Shown here: piece by piece, positions 1 to 7,980 of the stretch | Layout of the letters: each line of letters opens with the position of its first letter | Position numbering within the stretch: the first letter of the stretch is position 1 | Program-made: the position numbers and the translations under genes | Origin: RUG14199 sp045535205 | GTDB taxonomy: Bacteria > Bacillota > Clostridia > Oscillospirales > CAG-272 | DNA: 30,315 nt | Assembly: GCA_045535205.1 (NCBI GenBank) | Contig: JAZSLF010000083.1 | Coordinates: 1 to 30,315 of the forward strand | Direction: 5' to 3' | The notes under the pieces: model-generated | What the model saw: only the letters and a program-made list of their open reading frames with translations | Database searches by the model: none | What the model was told of the DNA's origin: nothing

Positions 1-57
1 GGCAGAAAAGTGCTTAAGAGACGTCGCGCTAAAGGCAGAGCAAGACTTACTCACTAA
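1..57 (+). CDS. rpmH: 50S ribosomal protein L34, C-terminal end (partial)
   Basis: The first 18 codons before a TAA stop encode a very basic tail ending KGRARLTH, with the KVLKRRRAKGRARL pattern typical of the C-terminus of ribosomal protein L34. The start lies outside the window. L34 is a small protein of the large ribosomal subunit. Its position directly before rnpA is the conserved bacterial order (dnaA / rpmH-rnpA-yidD-yidC), so the replication origin region is probably just to the left. Identification rests on both the tail motif and synteny. Confidence 0.93.
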   Translation, partial: GRKVLKRRRAKGRARLTH

Positions 58-108
58 GTTTTGTTAGCTCTGAAGAATTTACGCACCGAAGTCATATCTG
101 GTGACTGA

Positions 109-137
109 CCTCCGATTCCATAGGTGTCGGAGGTTTT
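109..137 (+). terminator. Terminator-like or attenuator hairpin between rpmH and rnpA
   Basis: CCTCCGA (109-115) pairs with TCGGAGG (127-133) across an 11-base loop and is followed by four T. A smaller GTCA/TGAC stem lies just upstream (91-105). It may partly terminate or process the rpmH transcript, so that L34 is made in excess over RnpA. The U-tract is short, so strong termination is uncertain. Confidence 0.5.
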
Positions 138-212
138 ATACTGTAGATAAAAAACGCATTTTTTGTAGTACGGTATAAGCGGTGTGAAGCTCCCTGTACT
201 CAGGAGAATAAT

Positions 213-647
213 ATGAAATTTATTTCATTGACAGAAAATCATCTTTTCGCAAAGGCATACAGAAGCCGTGATAAAGCAGTAACGCAGACGGCGGCGTTCT
301 ACGTGCTGAAGGACTATGCGAAAAACAGACTGAAAAAAGAAAATCCGCTTAAAGAGAATATCAACCGTGTGGGTATTTCAGCCTCAAAGAAGATCGGAGG
401 CGCAGTAGAGAGAAACCGTGCAAAAAGAGTCATAAGAGAAGCGTATAGGCAGCTTGACAGGGAGTACGGTATCAAACGGGGGTACATTGTCGTAATTGCC
501 GCCCGTGAAAAAGCTACTGTCGTTAAAATGCAGGACGTTATGCGTGACATGCAGTATGCACTCACAAAGCTTGATATGCTCATTTTGCCGCCTTCAAAGG
601 CGGAAAGAAAAGAAAGCTCTGTCGTGACGGAGATGCGTCATGATTAG
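213..647 (+). CDS. rnpA: Ribonuclease P protein component
   Basis: This 144-residue basic protein is the protein subunit of RNase P, which assists the catalytic RNA in removing 5' leaders from pre-tRNAs in the cytoplasm. The family's RNR signature is clear at residues 67-69, within GGAVERNRAKRVIREAYR, and the N-terminal aromatic/basic strand fits the RnpA fold. The length is slightly above the usual 110-130 because of a polar C-terminal tail. The ATG is preceded by AGGAG at 202-206. It overlaps yidD by 8 bases, which suggests translational coupling, and follows rpmH as in most bacteria. Confidence 0.95.
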   Translation: MKFISLTENHLFAKAYRSRDKAVTQTAAFYVLKDYAKNRLKKENPLKENINRVGISASKKIGGAVERNRAKRVIREAYRQLDREYGIKRGYIVVIAAREKATVVKMQDVMRDMQYALTKLDMLILPPSKAERKESSVVTEMRHD

Positions 648-909
648 CCGCTTCTTCATATTTCTGATAAGACTTTATCAGAAGCTTTTGTCTCCGCTAA
701 AACCGCCGTCGTGCAGGTTTGTGCCCACCTGCTCCGTTTATGCCGTTGAGGCAATAAAGGAATGGGGGGTCATAATAGGTCTTGCCCTTGCTTTTTGGAG
801 GATACTGCGCTGCAATCCTTTTTCAAAGGGCGGTGCCGACCCTGTGCCCAAGCGTAAAAGGAGACGGAAAAATTCCGCTGTGGAAAACGGCGGTGAAAAG
901 GATGTCTGA
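640..909 (+). CDS. yidD: Membrane protein insertion efficiency factor YidD
   Basis: This 89-residue protein has the YidD hallmarks: the cysteine motif CRFVPTCSVYA at about residues 25-35 and RCNPFSKGGADPVP at about 57-70. The family is associated with the inner face of the membrane through an amphipathic N-terminal helix and assists insertion of proteins by YidC. It overlaps the rnpA end by 8 bases and is followed by yidC after 38 bases, the canonical order. The C-terminal tail is highly basic (KRKRRRK). Confidence 0.95.
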   Translation: MISRFFIFLIRLYQKLLSPLKPPSCRFVPTCSVYAVEAIKEWGVIIGLALAFWRILRCNPFSKGGADPVPKRKRRRKNSAVENGGEKDV

Positions 910-947
910 AATAAAGGCATCAAATACAAATGATTTAAGGAAATAAA

Positions 948-2120
948 ATGAACGGTATTGCAGATATTATCAGAATTCCTATAGGCTGGATACTGCAGAT
1001 GTGCTATAAGTTGGTTCCCAACTATATGGTAGCTCTTCTGCTTTTTGCCTTCGTAATGCAGGTGCTTCTGCTCCCCTTTGCAATCAAGCAGCAGAAGAAT
1101 TCCATAAAGCAGGCGAAACTTGCTCCCAAGATCGCCGCTATCAGAAAGAAGTATCAGGGCAGAAATGACCAGAAGACTCAGCAGGCAATGCAGCAGGAAA
1201 CAATGGACCTGTATCAGAGAGAGAACTTCAATCCTGCAGGCGGCTGTCTTCCCATGCTCATTCAGATGCCTATACTTTTTGCACTTTTCCGAGTAATCAC
1301 ACAGCCTCTCCGTTACCTCTGCGGTATCTCTCAGGAGTCTGTCAATATGCTTCTGCAGAAGGCAGAGCTTGTAACCGAAGCAGGCAAGAATGCTGAGGGT
1401 GTGCTTTATCCTCAGATAACCCTTATTCAGAAGCTTCGTGAAATGGGCGAAGCAGGTGCAACAGCTTTCGCTGAAGGCGTTGAGAAGTTCAGCTATGATG
1501 CACTTCCCGACTTTATGTTCTTCGGCGGCACCATCGACCTTTCCAAAGCACCCAAGGATGCAGGTATCTGGTCGTGGATGATGCTTATTCCCGTTATCAC
1601 CGTAGTTGTTATGATCGTAAGCCAGATGATCACAAGAAAGTTCACTTATCAGGCTCCCGAAACGAAGGATGCACAGAACAATATGTCCATGAAGATCATG
1701 CTTTACGGTATGCCCTTTCTTTCAGGCTACTTCGCATATATGTATGCGGCGGCTATCGGTATTTACTGGATATTCAGAAATATACTCAGCTTCCTCCAGC
1801 AGATGCTTCTTGCAAAGCTTATGCCCGTTCCCAAGTTCTCAGAAGAGGAATATAAGGCAGCCGAAAAAGAAATTCTCGGCTCAAAGGGTAAGAAAAAGTC
1901 AAATACTCCCGCAGACCCCAACAAGCCCAAGGTACGTTCTCTCCATCACATCGACGATGATGACGATGATTACGTGTCCGACGGCAAGGTAACAAGATAT
2001 GACGAAGACGATGATACCACAGAGTCTTCTTCAAAAACATCTACACTTAACGGTTCTCCCGTGTCTTCTGTTGCAGCGCCTATGAAGGAAGATAAGGGCA
2101 GAAAATTCAAGAAAAAGTAA
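948..2120 (+). CDS. yidC: Membrane protein insertase YidC/Oxa1 family
   Basis: This 390-residue YidC/SpoIIIJ-type insertase places and folds proteins in the cytoplasmic membrane, alone or with SecYEG. Hydrophobic segments are visible at about 27-45, 98-118, 208-228 and 245-285. Family motifs include LLLPFAIKQQ (about 40-49) and NPAGGCLPMLIQMPI (about 95-109). The position of the usual groove arginine, five residues before the conserved Pro43, is Gln38. The cytoplasmic tail is unusual: a lysine-rich part, an aspartate-rich stretch (IDDDDDDY, then YDEDDD), a serine/threonine part and a basic end (GRKFKKK). The start has an upstream AAGGA site. It lies between yidD and jag as expected. Confidence 0.95.
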   Translation: MNGIADIIRIPIGWILQMCYKLVPNYMVALLLFAFVMQVLLLPFAIKQQKNSIKQAKLAPKIAAIRKKYQGRNDQKTQQAMQQETMDLYQRENFNPAGGCLPMLIQMPILFALFRVITQPLRYLCGISQESVNMLLQKAELVTEAGKNAEGVLYPQITLIQKLREMGEAGATAFAEGVEKFSYDALPDFMFFGGTIDLSKAPKDAGIWSWMMLIPVITVVVMIVSQMITRKFTYQAPETKDAQNNMSMKIMLYGMPFLSGYFAYMYAAAIGIYWIFRNILSFLQQMLLAKLMPVPKFSEEEYKAAEKEILGSKGKKKSNTPADPNKPKVRSLHHIDDDDDDYVSDGKVTRYDEDDDTTESSSKTSTLNGSPVSSVAAPMKEDKGRKFKKK

Positions 2121-2156
2121 TTTTAACAATTAAGAAAACAAGGATATTCACGTTAT

Positions 2157-3125
2157 ATGAAGGAAGAAATCATTGTAACGGGTAAAACCGTTGAAGAAGC
2201 AATGGCAAATGCCGCTGCACAGTACAGCGGCGAGGATGTTTCCTATGAAATAGCCGAAATGCCCAAAAAAGGCTTTTTAGGTATAGGAAGCTCACCTGCA
2301 AAGATAAGAGTTATAATAAACAAAGAAGAAGAGATCGACCTTTCCGCAATCGTTTCCTCCGTTAAGGATATGAAGGTTGCAACCAACAAGGGCGGCACAG
2401 GTACTGCACCTGCTCCCGAAAAGAAGGTTGAAAAGGTTTCCGAAAAGAAGCCTGAAAAGAAGGTTGAAAAGAAAGCTGAAAAGAAGCCTGTAGAGAAAAA
2501 GGCTGAAAAAAAGCCCGAAAAGAAGAGCGAAGATGCAGAAGTAAAGGTAAAGAAGGAAGAAACACGTCAGGCTCCTCCCAAGAAGGAACCCCGTCAGATA
2601 ATCGTTACTGACGAGGAAAAGGCGTATGCTCTCGAATTTGCAAGCACACTTCTTAAAAACATGGAAATCGATGCTACGGCGGCTTTTGACGGCATTGAAA
2701 CAGCAGGCGAAGGCGGAACGGCGTATCCCAGACTTGTTATTGCAGGTGAAGGTGCAGGTATGCTTATCGGACACCACGGCGAAACGCTTGATGCAATTCA
2801 GTATCTCGTAAATCTTTCTGCTCTCCGCCGTGGCGGTAACACACAGAAGGAGTTTGTAAAGATCGTGGTTGACATTGAAAATTACAGACAGAAGAGAGAA
2901 GAAACTCTTCGTGCCCTTGCAGGCAGAATGGCTGCAAAGGCTCAGAAGTATAAGAGAAACGTGGTGCTTGAGCCCATGAATCCTTATGAAAGAAGAATTA
3001 TTCATTCTGAAATTCAGAACTTTGAAAACGTTTCAACTCATTCCGTAGGCTCTGATGAAAACCGCAAGATCGTAATTACTTACGAAGGTCCTGATAAGGT
3101 TGACCGCAGACCCAGGAGAAGATAA
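2157..3125 (+). CDS. jag: Jag/KhpB RNA-binding protein (Jag-N, KH and R3H domains)
   Basis: This 322-residue RNA-binding protein is usually encoded after yidC. The Jag-N domain covers about residues 1-55 (VTGKTVEEAMANA; KKGFLGIGSSPAKI). A long Lys/Glu/Pro linker runs from about 85 to 145 and consists of repeats of the type EKKxEKK. The KH domain (about 150-225) carries GHHG at 205-208. The R3H-like domain (about 235-310) carries ERRIIHSEI, with Arg280 and His283. In Gram-positive relatives KhpB pairs with KhpA and affects cell division and envelope genes. A rho-independent terminator follows immediately, so it closes the rpmH-jag transcription unit. AAGGA precedes the start at a long spacing. 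Confidence 0.93.
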   Translation: MKEEIIVTGKTVEEAMANAAAQYSGEDVSYEIAEMPKKGFLGIGSSPAKIRVIINKEEEIDLSAIVSSVKDMKVATNKGGTGTAPAPEKKVEKVSEKKPEKKVEKKAEKKPVEKKAEKKPEKKSEDAEVKVKKEETRQAPPKKEPRQIIVTDEEKAYALEFASTLLKNMEIDATAAFDGIETAGEGGTAYPRLVIAGEGAGMLIGHHGETLDAIQYLVNLSALRRGGNTQKEFVKIVVDIENYRQKREETLRALAGRMAAKAQKYKRNVVLEPMNPYERRIIHSEIQNFENVSTHSVGSDENRKIVITYEGPDKVDRRPRRR

Positions 3126-3128
3126 GTT

Positions 3129-3156
3129 AAAAAACGGCGGGCATCCGCCGTTTTTT
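3129..3156 (+). terminator. Rho-independent terminator after jag
   Basis: AAAAAACGGCGG (3129-3140) pairs perfectly with CCGCCGTTTTTT (3145-3156) around a GCAT loop. The T-run completes a classic bidirectional-looking terminator three bases after the jag stop codon. Confidence 0.93.
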
Positions 3157-3195
3157 AGTGAAAAGATAAAAGAGAAGAAAGAAGAGAGAAGAGTT

Positions 3196-3224
3196 AAGGA
3201 GGATTTTCGCCTTAGGGCGAAAAT
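3196..3224 (+). other. Orphan Shine-Dalgarno and hairpin upstream of rsmG
   Basis: A strong AAGGAGG (3196-3202) is followed directly by a stem of ATTTTCGCC (3203-3211) with GGCGAAAAT (3216-3224) around TTAG. No start codon lies at a usable distance after this site. The rsmG ATG (3264) is about 60 bases away and has its own GGTGA. It may be a leader structure for rsmG or a leftover of a gene lost from between jag and rsmG. Its function is not established. Confidence 0.4.
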
Positions 3225-3263
3225 TTACATTTCTCTTATTTGATTTATCATTTGGTGATTTTT

Positions 3264-3989
3264 ATGTTTGAGAGTTTTTATAAGATGCTTCTTGAGGCTT
3301 CGGGGGATATTCCTTCGGAATACGTTGCCGAAGAAAAAGCGAAAAAGCTTTTTATACATATAAAGGAGCTTTGTGAAAAGGGTAAGCTTTTCAATCTTAC
3401 TGCCATTACCGATACAAAAGAGGCCGTAAACAAGCATACGGTCGACTGTCTTTATGCGGCAGCCGTTATCGGCACGCTTGCCGAGGGCGAAGAGAGAACA
3501 CTTATAGATGTTGGAAGCGGCGGCGGTTTCCCCTCACTTCCCATAGCGACGGCTCTTGACAATATTTCCGTGACCGCACTTGATGCAACGGCAAAGAAAT
3601 GCGGCTTTATTGCCGATACTGCGGCTCTTTGCGGTGTTAAGATAGAAACAGTACCCAAAAGGGCAGAGGAATATGCATCTGAGGGTGTAAGAGAAAGCTT
3701 TGATTTTGCAACGGCGAGAGCTGTTGCAAGACTTAACGTTTTAATGGAGCTATGTGCACCCTTTGTAAAGGTTGGCGGTTGTTTTGTTGCCATGAAGGGC
3801 TCTCTTGCGAATGAGGAAATAAAGGAAGCTGAGTCCGGAGCAAAAAAGCTGGGACTTACTCTTGAAAAGATCCATCCTTACACGGTAAAGGACGGCGGCG
3901 ACAGGTTTATTCTTGTTTACAGAAAAACGTCAAAAACACCGTCTGCTTATCCGAGAGCTTATGCTAAAATAAAGAAAAATCCGTTGTAA
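3264..3989 (+). CDS. rsmG: 16S rRNA (guanine-527-N7) methyltransferase RsmG (GidB)
   Basis: This 241-residue SAM-dependent methyltransferase methylates N7 of G527 in 16S rRNA. The SAM-binding loop reads LIDVGSGGGFPSLPIA, close to the family DVGSGAGFPG pattern. The preceding HTVDCL matches the family HxxDS-type motif, and ATARAVARLNVLMEL is also typical. I chose the ATG at 3264, preceded by GGTGA at 3254-3258, over an in-frame TTG at 3240; the resulting length matches the usual 235-240. In most Firmicutes it follows mnmE and mnmG; here it directly follows jag. A terminator follows. Confidence 0.93.
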   Translation: MFESFYKMLLEASGDIPSEYVAEEKAKKLFIHIKELCEKGKLFNLTAITDTKEAVNKHTVDCLYAAAVIGTLAEGEERTLIDVGSGGGFPSLPIATALDNISVTALDATAKKCGFIADTAALCGVKIETVPKRAEEYASEGVRESFDFATARAVARLNVLMELCAPFVKVGGCFVAMKGSLANEEIKEAESGAKKLGLTLEKIHPYTVKDGGDRFILVYRKTSKTPSAYPRAYAKIKKNPL

Positions 3990-3996
3990 CGGACAG

Positions 3997-4040
3997 ACCC
4001 CGTATATTTGCCGAAAAGGCACATACGGGGTTATTTCTTT
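3997..4040 (+). terminator. Terminator after rsmG
   Basis: ACCCCGTAT (3997-4005) pairs with ATACGGGGT (4023-4031). An inner GCC/GGC stem lies in the loop, and a T-rich stretch (TTATTTCTTT) follows. It starts seven bases after the rsmG stop codon. Confidence 0.85.
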
Positions 4041-4075
4041 AAGTTGTTTTATAGCTTTTTGTATATTATACTATA

Positions 4076-4104
4076 TTGACTTTTAAAATTTATAGGGGTA
4101 TAAT
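4076..4104 (+). promoter_or_regulatory. Sigma-A type promoter of the ABC exporter operon
   Basis: TTGACT (4076-4081) and TATAAT (4099-4104) are separated by 17 bases, about 45 bases before the first ABC gene. It lies after the rsmG terminator, so the exporter pair is a separate transcription unit. Confidence 0.8.
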
Positions 4105-4150
4105 TGATTTAATAAGATAAAGAAATAAAGTGAAAGGAAGTTTGTGATAC

Positions 4151-5893
4151 ATGATAAAAAAGCTTGCCGCCTGTATCAGAGAATATAAGAAGCCTACTGT
4201 TCTGACTCTTTTATTCATTATAGGCGAGGTAATTATCGAGACGCTTATCCCTTTTATGACGGCTGACCTTGTCAATCAGATAAAAGCGGGTGCTGATATG
4301 AGACTTCTTGTGAAAACGGGACTTCTGCTTGTGCTGATGGCAGTTTTGTCCCTGTGCTGCGGAGCTATTGCGGGATTTACCTGCGCCAACGCTTCAGCCG
4401 GCTTTGCCAAAAACATAAGACATGATGTTTTCAAAAGAATTCAGAGCTTTTCTTTTTCAAATATCGACAGGTTTTCAACGGCATCTCTTGTTACGAGAAT
4501 GACAACTGACATATCTAACGTTCAGATGTCCTATATGATGATAATAAGAACTGCTATACGCAGTCCTCTTATGCTTGTGTTCTCAGTTGTAATGGCATAT
4601 GTGATGGGCGGTGCTCTTGCAACGGCATTCGTTATCGCCATTCCCGTTCTTGTGTGCGGTCTTCTTCTTATTGCACGATTTGCCATGCCCGCTTTCAGAA
4701 ATGCATTCAAGAAGTATGATAAGCTCAACGAGTCCATTGAAGAAAACGTTCAGGCGATGAGAGTTGTAAAGGGCTTCTCAAGAGAAGAATACGAGAAGGA
4801 AAAGTTCGCAAAGGCTTCCGACAACATCAGAGACGAATTCTGGAAGGCTGAGAGAATAGTAGTTCTCAACAGCCCTCTCATGCAGGTTTGTCTGTATTTC
4901 AATATGGCATTTATCCTGCTTGTAGGTTCAAGAATGGCAATACTCGGTGAGTACGGAATTGACGTAGGTCAGATCTCTGCCATGATAACCTATGGCGTAC
5001 AGATACTTATGTCACTTATGATGCTTTCCATGATCTACGTAATGCTTACGATGTCAGCGGAAAGTGCACGCAGAATTTGCGAGGTCCTTGACGAAGTTCC
5101 CGAGCTTCACGACCCCGAAGAACCTGTGACAGAGGTAAAAGACGGTTCCGTTGTATTTGAAAACGTGAATTTCAAATATTCAAAGGGTGCGGCGGCAAAT
5201 ACCCTTTCGGACATCGACCTTAAAATATCATCGGGTATGACCGTTGGTATCATAGGCGGTACAGGTTCGGGTAAAAGCTCTCTCGTTCAGCTTATTCCCC
5301 GTCTTTACGACGTTACCGAGGGCTCGGTCAAGGTCGGCGGTGTTGACGTAAGAAACTACGATATGAAGGTTCTTCGAGACTCAGTTTCCATGGTGCTTCA
5401 GAAAAACCTTCTGTTTTCGGGCACTATCAAAGACAATCTCAGATGGGGTAATGAAAACGCGACTGACGAAGAGATAATTGAAGCCTGCAAGCTGGCTCAG
5501 GCTGACGGCTTTATAAACACCTTCCCCGAAGGTTACGATACGTTCATAGAACAGGGAGGAACCAACGTTTCCGGCGGCCAGAGACAGAGACTCTGTATTG
5601 CAAGAGCGCTTCTTAAAAAGCCGAAAATTCTTATTCTTGATGACTCCACGAGTGCCGTTGACACAAAAACTGACGCGCTTATCAGAGAGGGCTTCAAGAA
5701 GTTTATTCCCGAAACAACGAAGATCATAATTGCCCAGCGTATCTCCTCAGTTGAAGAAGCTGACCTTATCATAGTTATGGACGGCGGCGCAGTTACAGGA
5801 ATGGGCACTCACGCTGAGCTTCTGAAAACAAACGAGATATACCGCGAGGTATATGAAGAACAGGTAAAGGGAGGTGACAGCGATGAAGAATAA
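4151..5893 (+). CDS. ABC exporter half-transporter, degenerate-site subunit
   Basis: This 580-residue protein has a six-helix type IV (ABC_membrane) domain at about 1-310 and a nucleotide-binding domain at about 335-575. Walker A is GGTGSGKS (369-376), the signature is NVSGGQ (472-477) and Walker B ends ILILDD (Asp497). The residue after Walker B, normally a catalytic Glu, is Asp498. In heterodimeric exporters such as LmrCD, BmrCD and TM287/288 this marks the subunit contributing the non-hydrolysing Walker side. It overlaps the next gene by 11 bases and almost certainly forms a heterodimer with it. The substrate (drug, lipid or peptide) cannot be read from the sequence. AAAGGAAG precedes the ATG. 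Confidence 0.93.
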   Translation: MIKKLAACIREYKKPTVLTLLFIIGEVIIETLIPFMTADLVNQIKAGADMRLLVKTGLLLVLMAVLSLCCGAIAGFTCANASAGFAKNIRHDVFKRIQSFSFSNIDRFSTASLVTRMTTDISNVQMSYMMIIRTAIRSPLMLVFSVVMAYVMGGALATAFVIAIPVLVCGLLLIARFAMPAFRNAFKKYDKLNESIEENVQAMRVVKGFSREEYEKEKFAKASDNIRDEFWKAERIVVLNSPLMQVCLYFNMAFILLVGSRMAILGEYGIDVGQISAMITYGVQILMSLMMLSMIYVMLTMSAESARRICEVLDEVPELHDPEEPVTEVKDGSVVFENVNFKYSKGAAANTLSDIDLKISSGMTVGIIGGTGSGKSSLVQLIPRLYDVTEGSVKVGGVDVRNYDMKVLRDSVSMVLQKNLLFSGTIKDNLRWGNENATDEEIIEACKLAQADGFINTFPEGYDTFIEQGGTNVSGGQRQRLCIARALLKKPKILILDDSTSAVDTKTDALIREGFKKFIPETTKIIIAQRISSVEEADLIIVMDGGAVTGMGTHAELLKTNEIYREVYEEQVKGGDSDEE

Positions 5894-7808
5894 CAGAGCA
5901 CGCGGCGGCGCGCCCGCAGGCAAAGGCTTTGACCCCAAGGTGCTTCTTCGCCTTGTGAAAATGCTGTTCAAATACTATCCCGTACTTGTTCCCGTAATTA
6001 TTTTCTGTATCATTTTTGCCGCTGTTGCATCTTCAATTCCCGCCATTTTCATTCAGCAGGTTACGGCTGCCATTGAAAAATGGGCATCGAGCGGTGACTG
6101 GGCGGCGGCAAGTGCCGAGATAGTTCCCAAGGTAACCTTCCTTATAGTTCTTTACGTTCTGTCGATTATTGCTATGGCTGTGGAATCACAGCTTATGGCG
6201 TATATGACACAGGGATTTCTCTCAAAAATGAGACGAACTCTCTTTGGCGGCATGCAGAACCTTCCCATCAAGTATTTTGATACGCGTCGTCACGGTGACA
6301 TAATGAGTACCTACACAAACGATATAGATACTCTGCGCCAGATGGCTTCACAGACTTTTCCCACTCTTATCAGAGCTTCCGTTATCGTTCTCAGCGTATT
6401 CGGCATCATGCTTTGGTACAGTGTATGGCTTACCCTTCTTCTCGTTGTGGGCGTTATTGCTATGATGCTTGTATCGGGTAAGATAGGCGGCGGAAGTGCA
6501 AGGTTTTTTATAAAGTTCCAGAACTCCGTCGGTAAACAGGAAGGCTTTGTTCAAGAAATGATGAACGGACAGAAGGTCGTTAAGGTCTTCTGTCACGAAA
6601 AGAATTGTCAGAAGGATTTTGATGCCATTAACGAGGCACTGTATGAAGACGGCAGAAAGGCTCACGGCTACGCCAACGTTCTCGGTCCCATCATTATGAA
6701 TATCGGTAACATCATGTACGTTATCGTTGCGATCGCCGGCGGTCTTCTCTACTTTTTCAACGTTCCCAATCTCAGTCTTTCGGGCAAGGCTCTCGGTATC
6801 AGTATTATCGTTGCCTTCCTTAATATGACCAAACAGTTTACGGGTAACATCAATCAGCTCTCTCAGCAGATAAACCACGTCGTTATGGCGGCGGCTGGTG
6901 CAGGCAGAGTGTTTGACCTTATGGATGAAAAGCCTGAAACCGATGACGGCTACGTAACTCTCGTAAACGCAGAGATCGCCGAAGACGGCACAGTCAAAGA
7001 AACTGACAGGCACACGGGCGTATGGGCGTGGAAGCATCCCCACTCTGCTGACGGAACTGTTACCTACACACGTGTACAGGGGGACGTTCGTCTTCGTGAG
7101 GTCGATTTCGAGTATGAAGAAGGCAAGCCTGTTCTTCATGACGTTACTGTCTGGGCAGAGCCGGGTCAGAAGGTTGCATTTGTCGGTGCGACAGGTGCGG
7201 GCAAGACCACCATCACCAATCTTATTAACCGATTTTACGATATTGCCGACGGTAAAATTCGTTATGACGGCATAAATATCAACAAAATAAAAAAGAGCGA
7301 CCTTCGCCGTTCTCTCGGTATAGTTCTTCAGGAAACAAATCTGTTTACGGGTACCGTAATGGACAATATCCGCTACGGTAAGCTTGATGCAACAGACGAG
7401 GAATGTATCAAGGCGGCACGTCTGGCAGGTGCTGACGACTTTATCGTTCGTTTGCCCAAGGGCTACGATACCATGCTCACAGGTAACGGAGCAAATCTCT
7501 CACAGGGTCAGAGACAGCTTATCGCAATAGCAAGAGCTGCCGTTGCCGATCCGCCCGTTATGATACTTGACGAAGCGACATCGTCAATTGATACGAGAAC
7601 GGAAGCTCTCGTTCAGAAGGGTATGGACAGTCTTATGAAGGGCAGAACAGTTTTCGTTATCGCTCACAGACTTTCCACAGTTAAAAACTCCGACGTGATA
7701 ATGGTTCTTGAAAAAGGAAGAATTATCGAACGGGGCAGTCATGACGAGCTTATCGCCGCTAAAGGCCAGTACTACAGCCTCTACACAGGTGCATTCGAGC
7801 TTGAGTGA
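5883..7808 (+). CDS. ABC exporter half-transporter, catalytic-site subunit
   Basis: This 641-residue partner of the upstream subunit is preceded by AGGGAGG eight bases before the ATG at 5883; an in-frame GTG lies nine bases earlier. A membrane domain (about 25-330) is followed by an extended linker (about 345-400), then the NBD. The NBD has GATGAGKT (435-442), signature NLSQGQ (538-543) and Walker B ILDE with catalytic Glu564. Its signature is altered (LSQGQ) while its Walker B is canonical, exactly complementary to the upstream subunit. The consensus site is therefore this Walker A/B with the partner's VSGGQ. The linker insertion is common in LmrD/YheH-type subunits. Confidence 0.93.
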   Translation: MKNNRARGGAPAGKGFDPKVLLRLVKMLFKYYPVLVPVIIFCIIFAAVASSIPAIFIQQVTAAIEKWASSGDWAAASAEIVPKVTFLIVLYVLSIIAMAVESQLMAYMTQGFLSKMRRTLFGGMQNLPIKYFDTRRHGDIMSTYTNDIDTLRQMASQTFPTLIRASVIVLSVFGIMLWYSVWLTLLLVVGVIAMMLVSGKIGGGSARFFIKFQNSVGKQEGFVQEMMNGQKVVKVFCHEKNCQKDFDAINEALYEDGRKAHGYANVLGPIIMNIGNIMYVIVAIAGGLLYFFNVPNLSLSGKALGISIIVAFLNMTKQFTGNINQLSQQINHVVMAAAGAGRVFDLMDEKPETDDGYVTLVNAEIAEDGTVKETDRHTGVWAWKHPHSADGTVTYTRVQGDVRLREVDFEYEEGKPVLHDVTVWAEPGQKVAFVGATGAGKTTITNLINRFYDIADGKIRYDGININKIKKSDLRRSLGIVLQETNLFTGTVMDNIRYGKLDATDEECIKAARLAGADDFIVRLPKGYDTMLTGNGANLSQGQRQLIAIARAAVADPPVMILDEATSSIDTRTEALVQKGMDSLMKGRTVFVIAHRLSTVKNSDVIMVLEKGRIIERGSHDELIAAKGQYYSLYTGAFELE

Positions 7809-7810
7809 GT

Positions 7811-7970
7811 ATCAAGGGGGAAAACTTTTGAAAAAGTTTTCCCCCTTTGACCCCCTTTCAAAACTTTTGAAAGAGGTTAGGGGGAACTAAAAGAAATATA
7901 GTTTTCAAAACGGCTCTTCGATAGTTTGCAAGAGGTTTACAGTTTGATCGAGCCTACTGTTTGTTAGAAA
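7811..7970 (+). repeat. Interspersed intergenic repeat A, copy 1 (double hairpin plus GGCTC arm)
   Basis: The element begins three bases after the ABC stop codon. Hairpin 1 pairs AAGGGGGAAAACTTTT (7814-7829) with its complement (7832-7847). Hairpin 2 spans about 7850-7884 (CCCCCTTTCAAAACTTTTG...GAGG...GGGGG). A tail contains AAAACGGCTC (from 7907) and GAGCCTA. The same three parts in the same order recur at 30092-30233, and the two hairpins recur inverted at 12627-12690. Hairpin 1 is likely a terminator for the ABC operon. The tail ends just before the HAD ribosome binding site. Confidence 0.8.
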
Positions 7971-7980
7971 GGAGTTTACT

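Noticed and set aside
2292..3005. Long minus-strand reading frame (237 codons) opposite jag
   Set aside because: It mirrors the Lys/Glu-rich jag linker, giving a Phe/Leu-rich artefact. There is no ribosome binding site or domain, and jag itself is clearly real.
6348..7139. Minus-strand reading frame of 263 codons opposite the second ABC subunit
   Set aside because: It is a shadow of a well-supported ABC gene with no recognisable motif.
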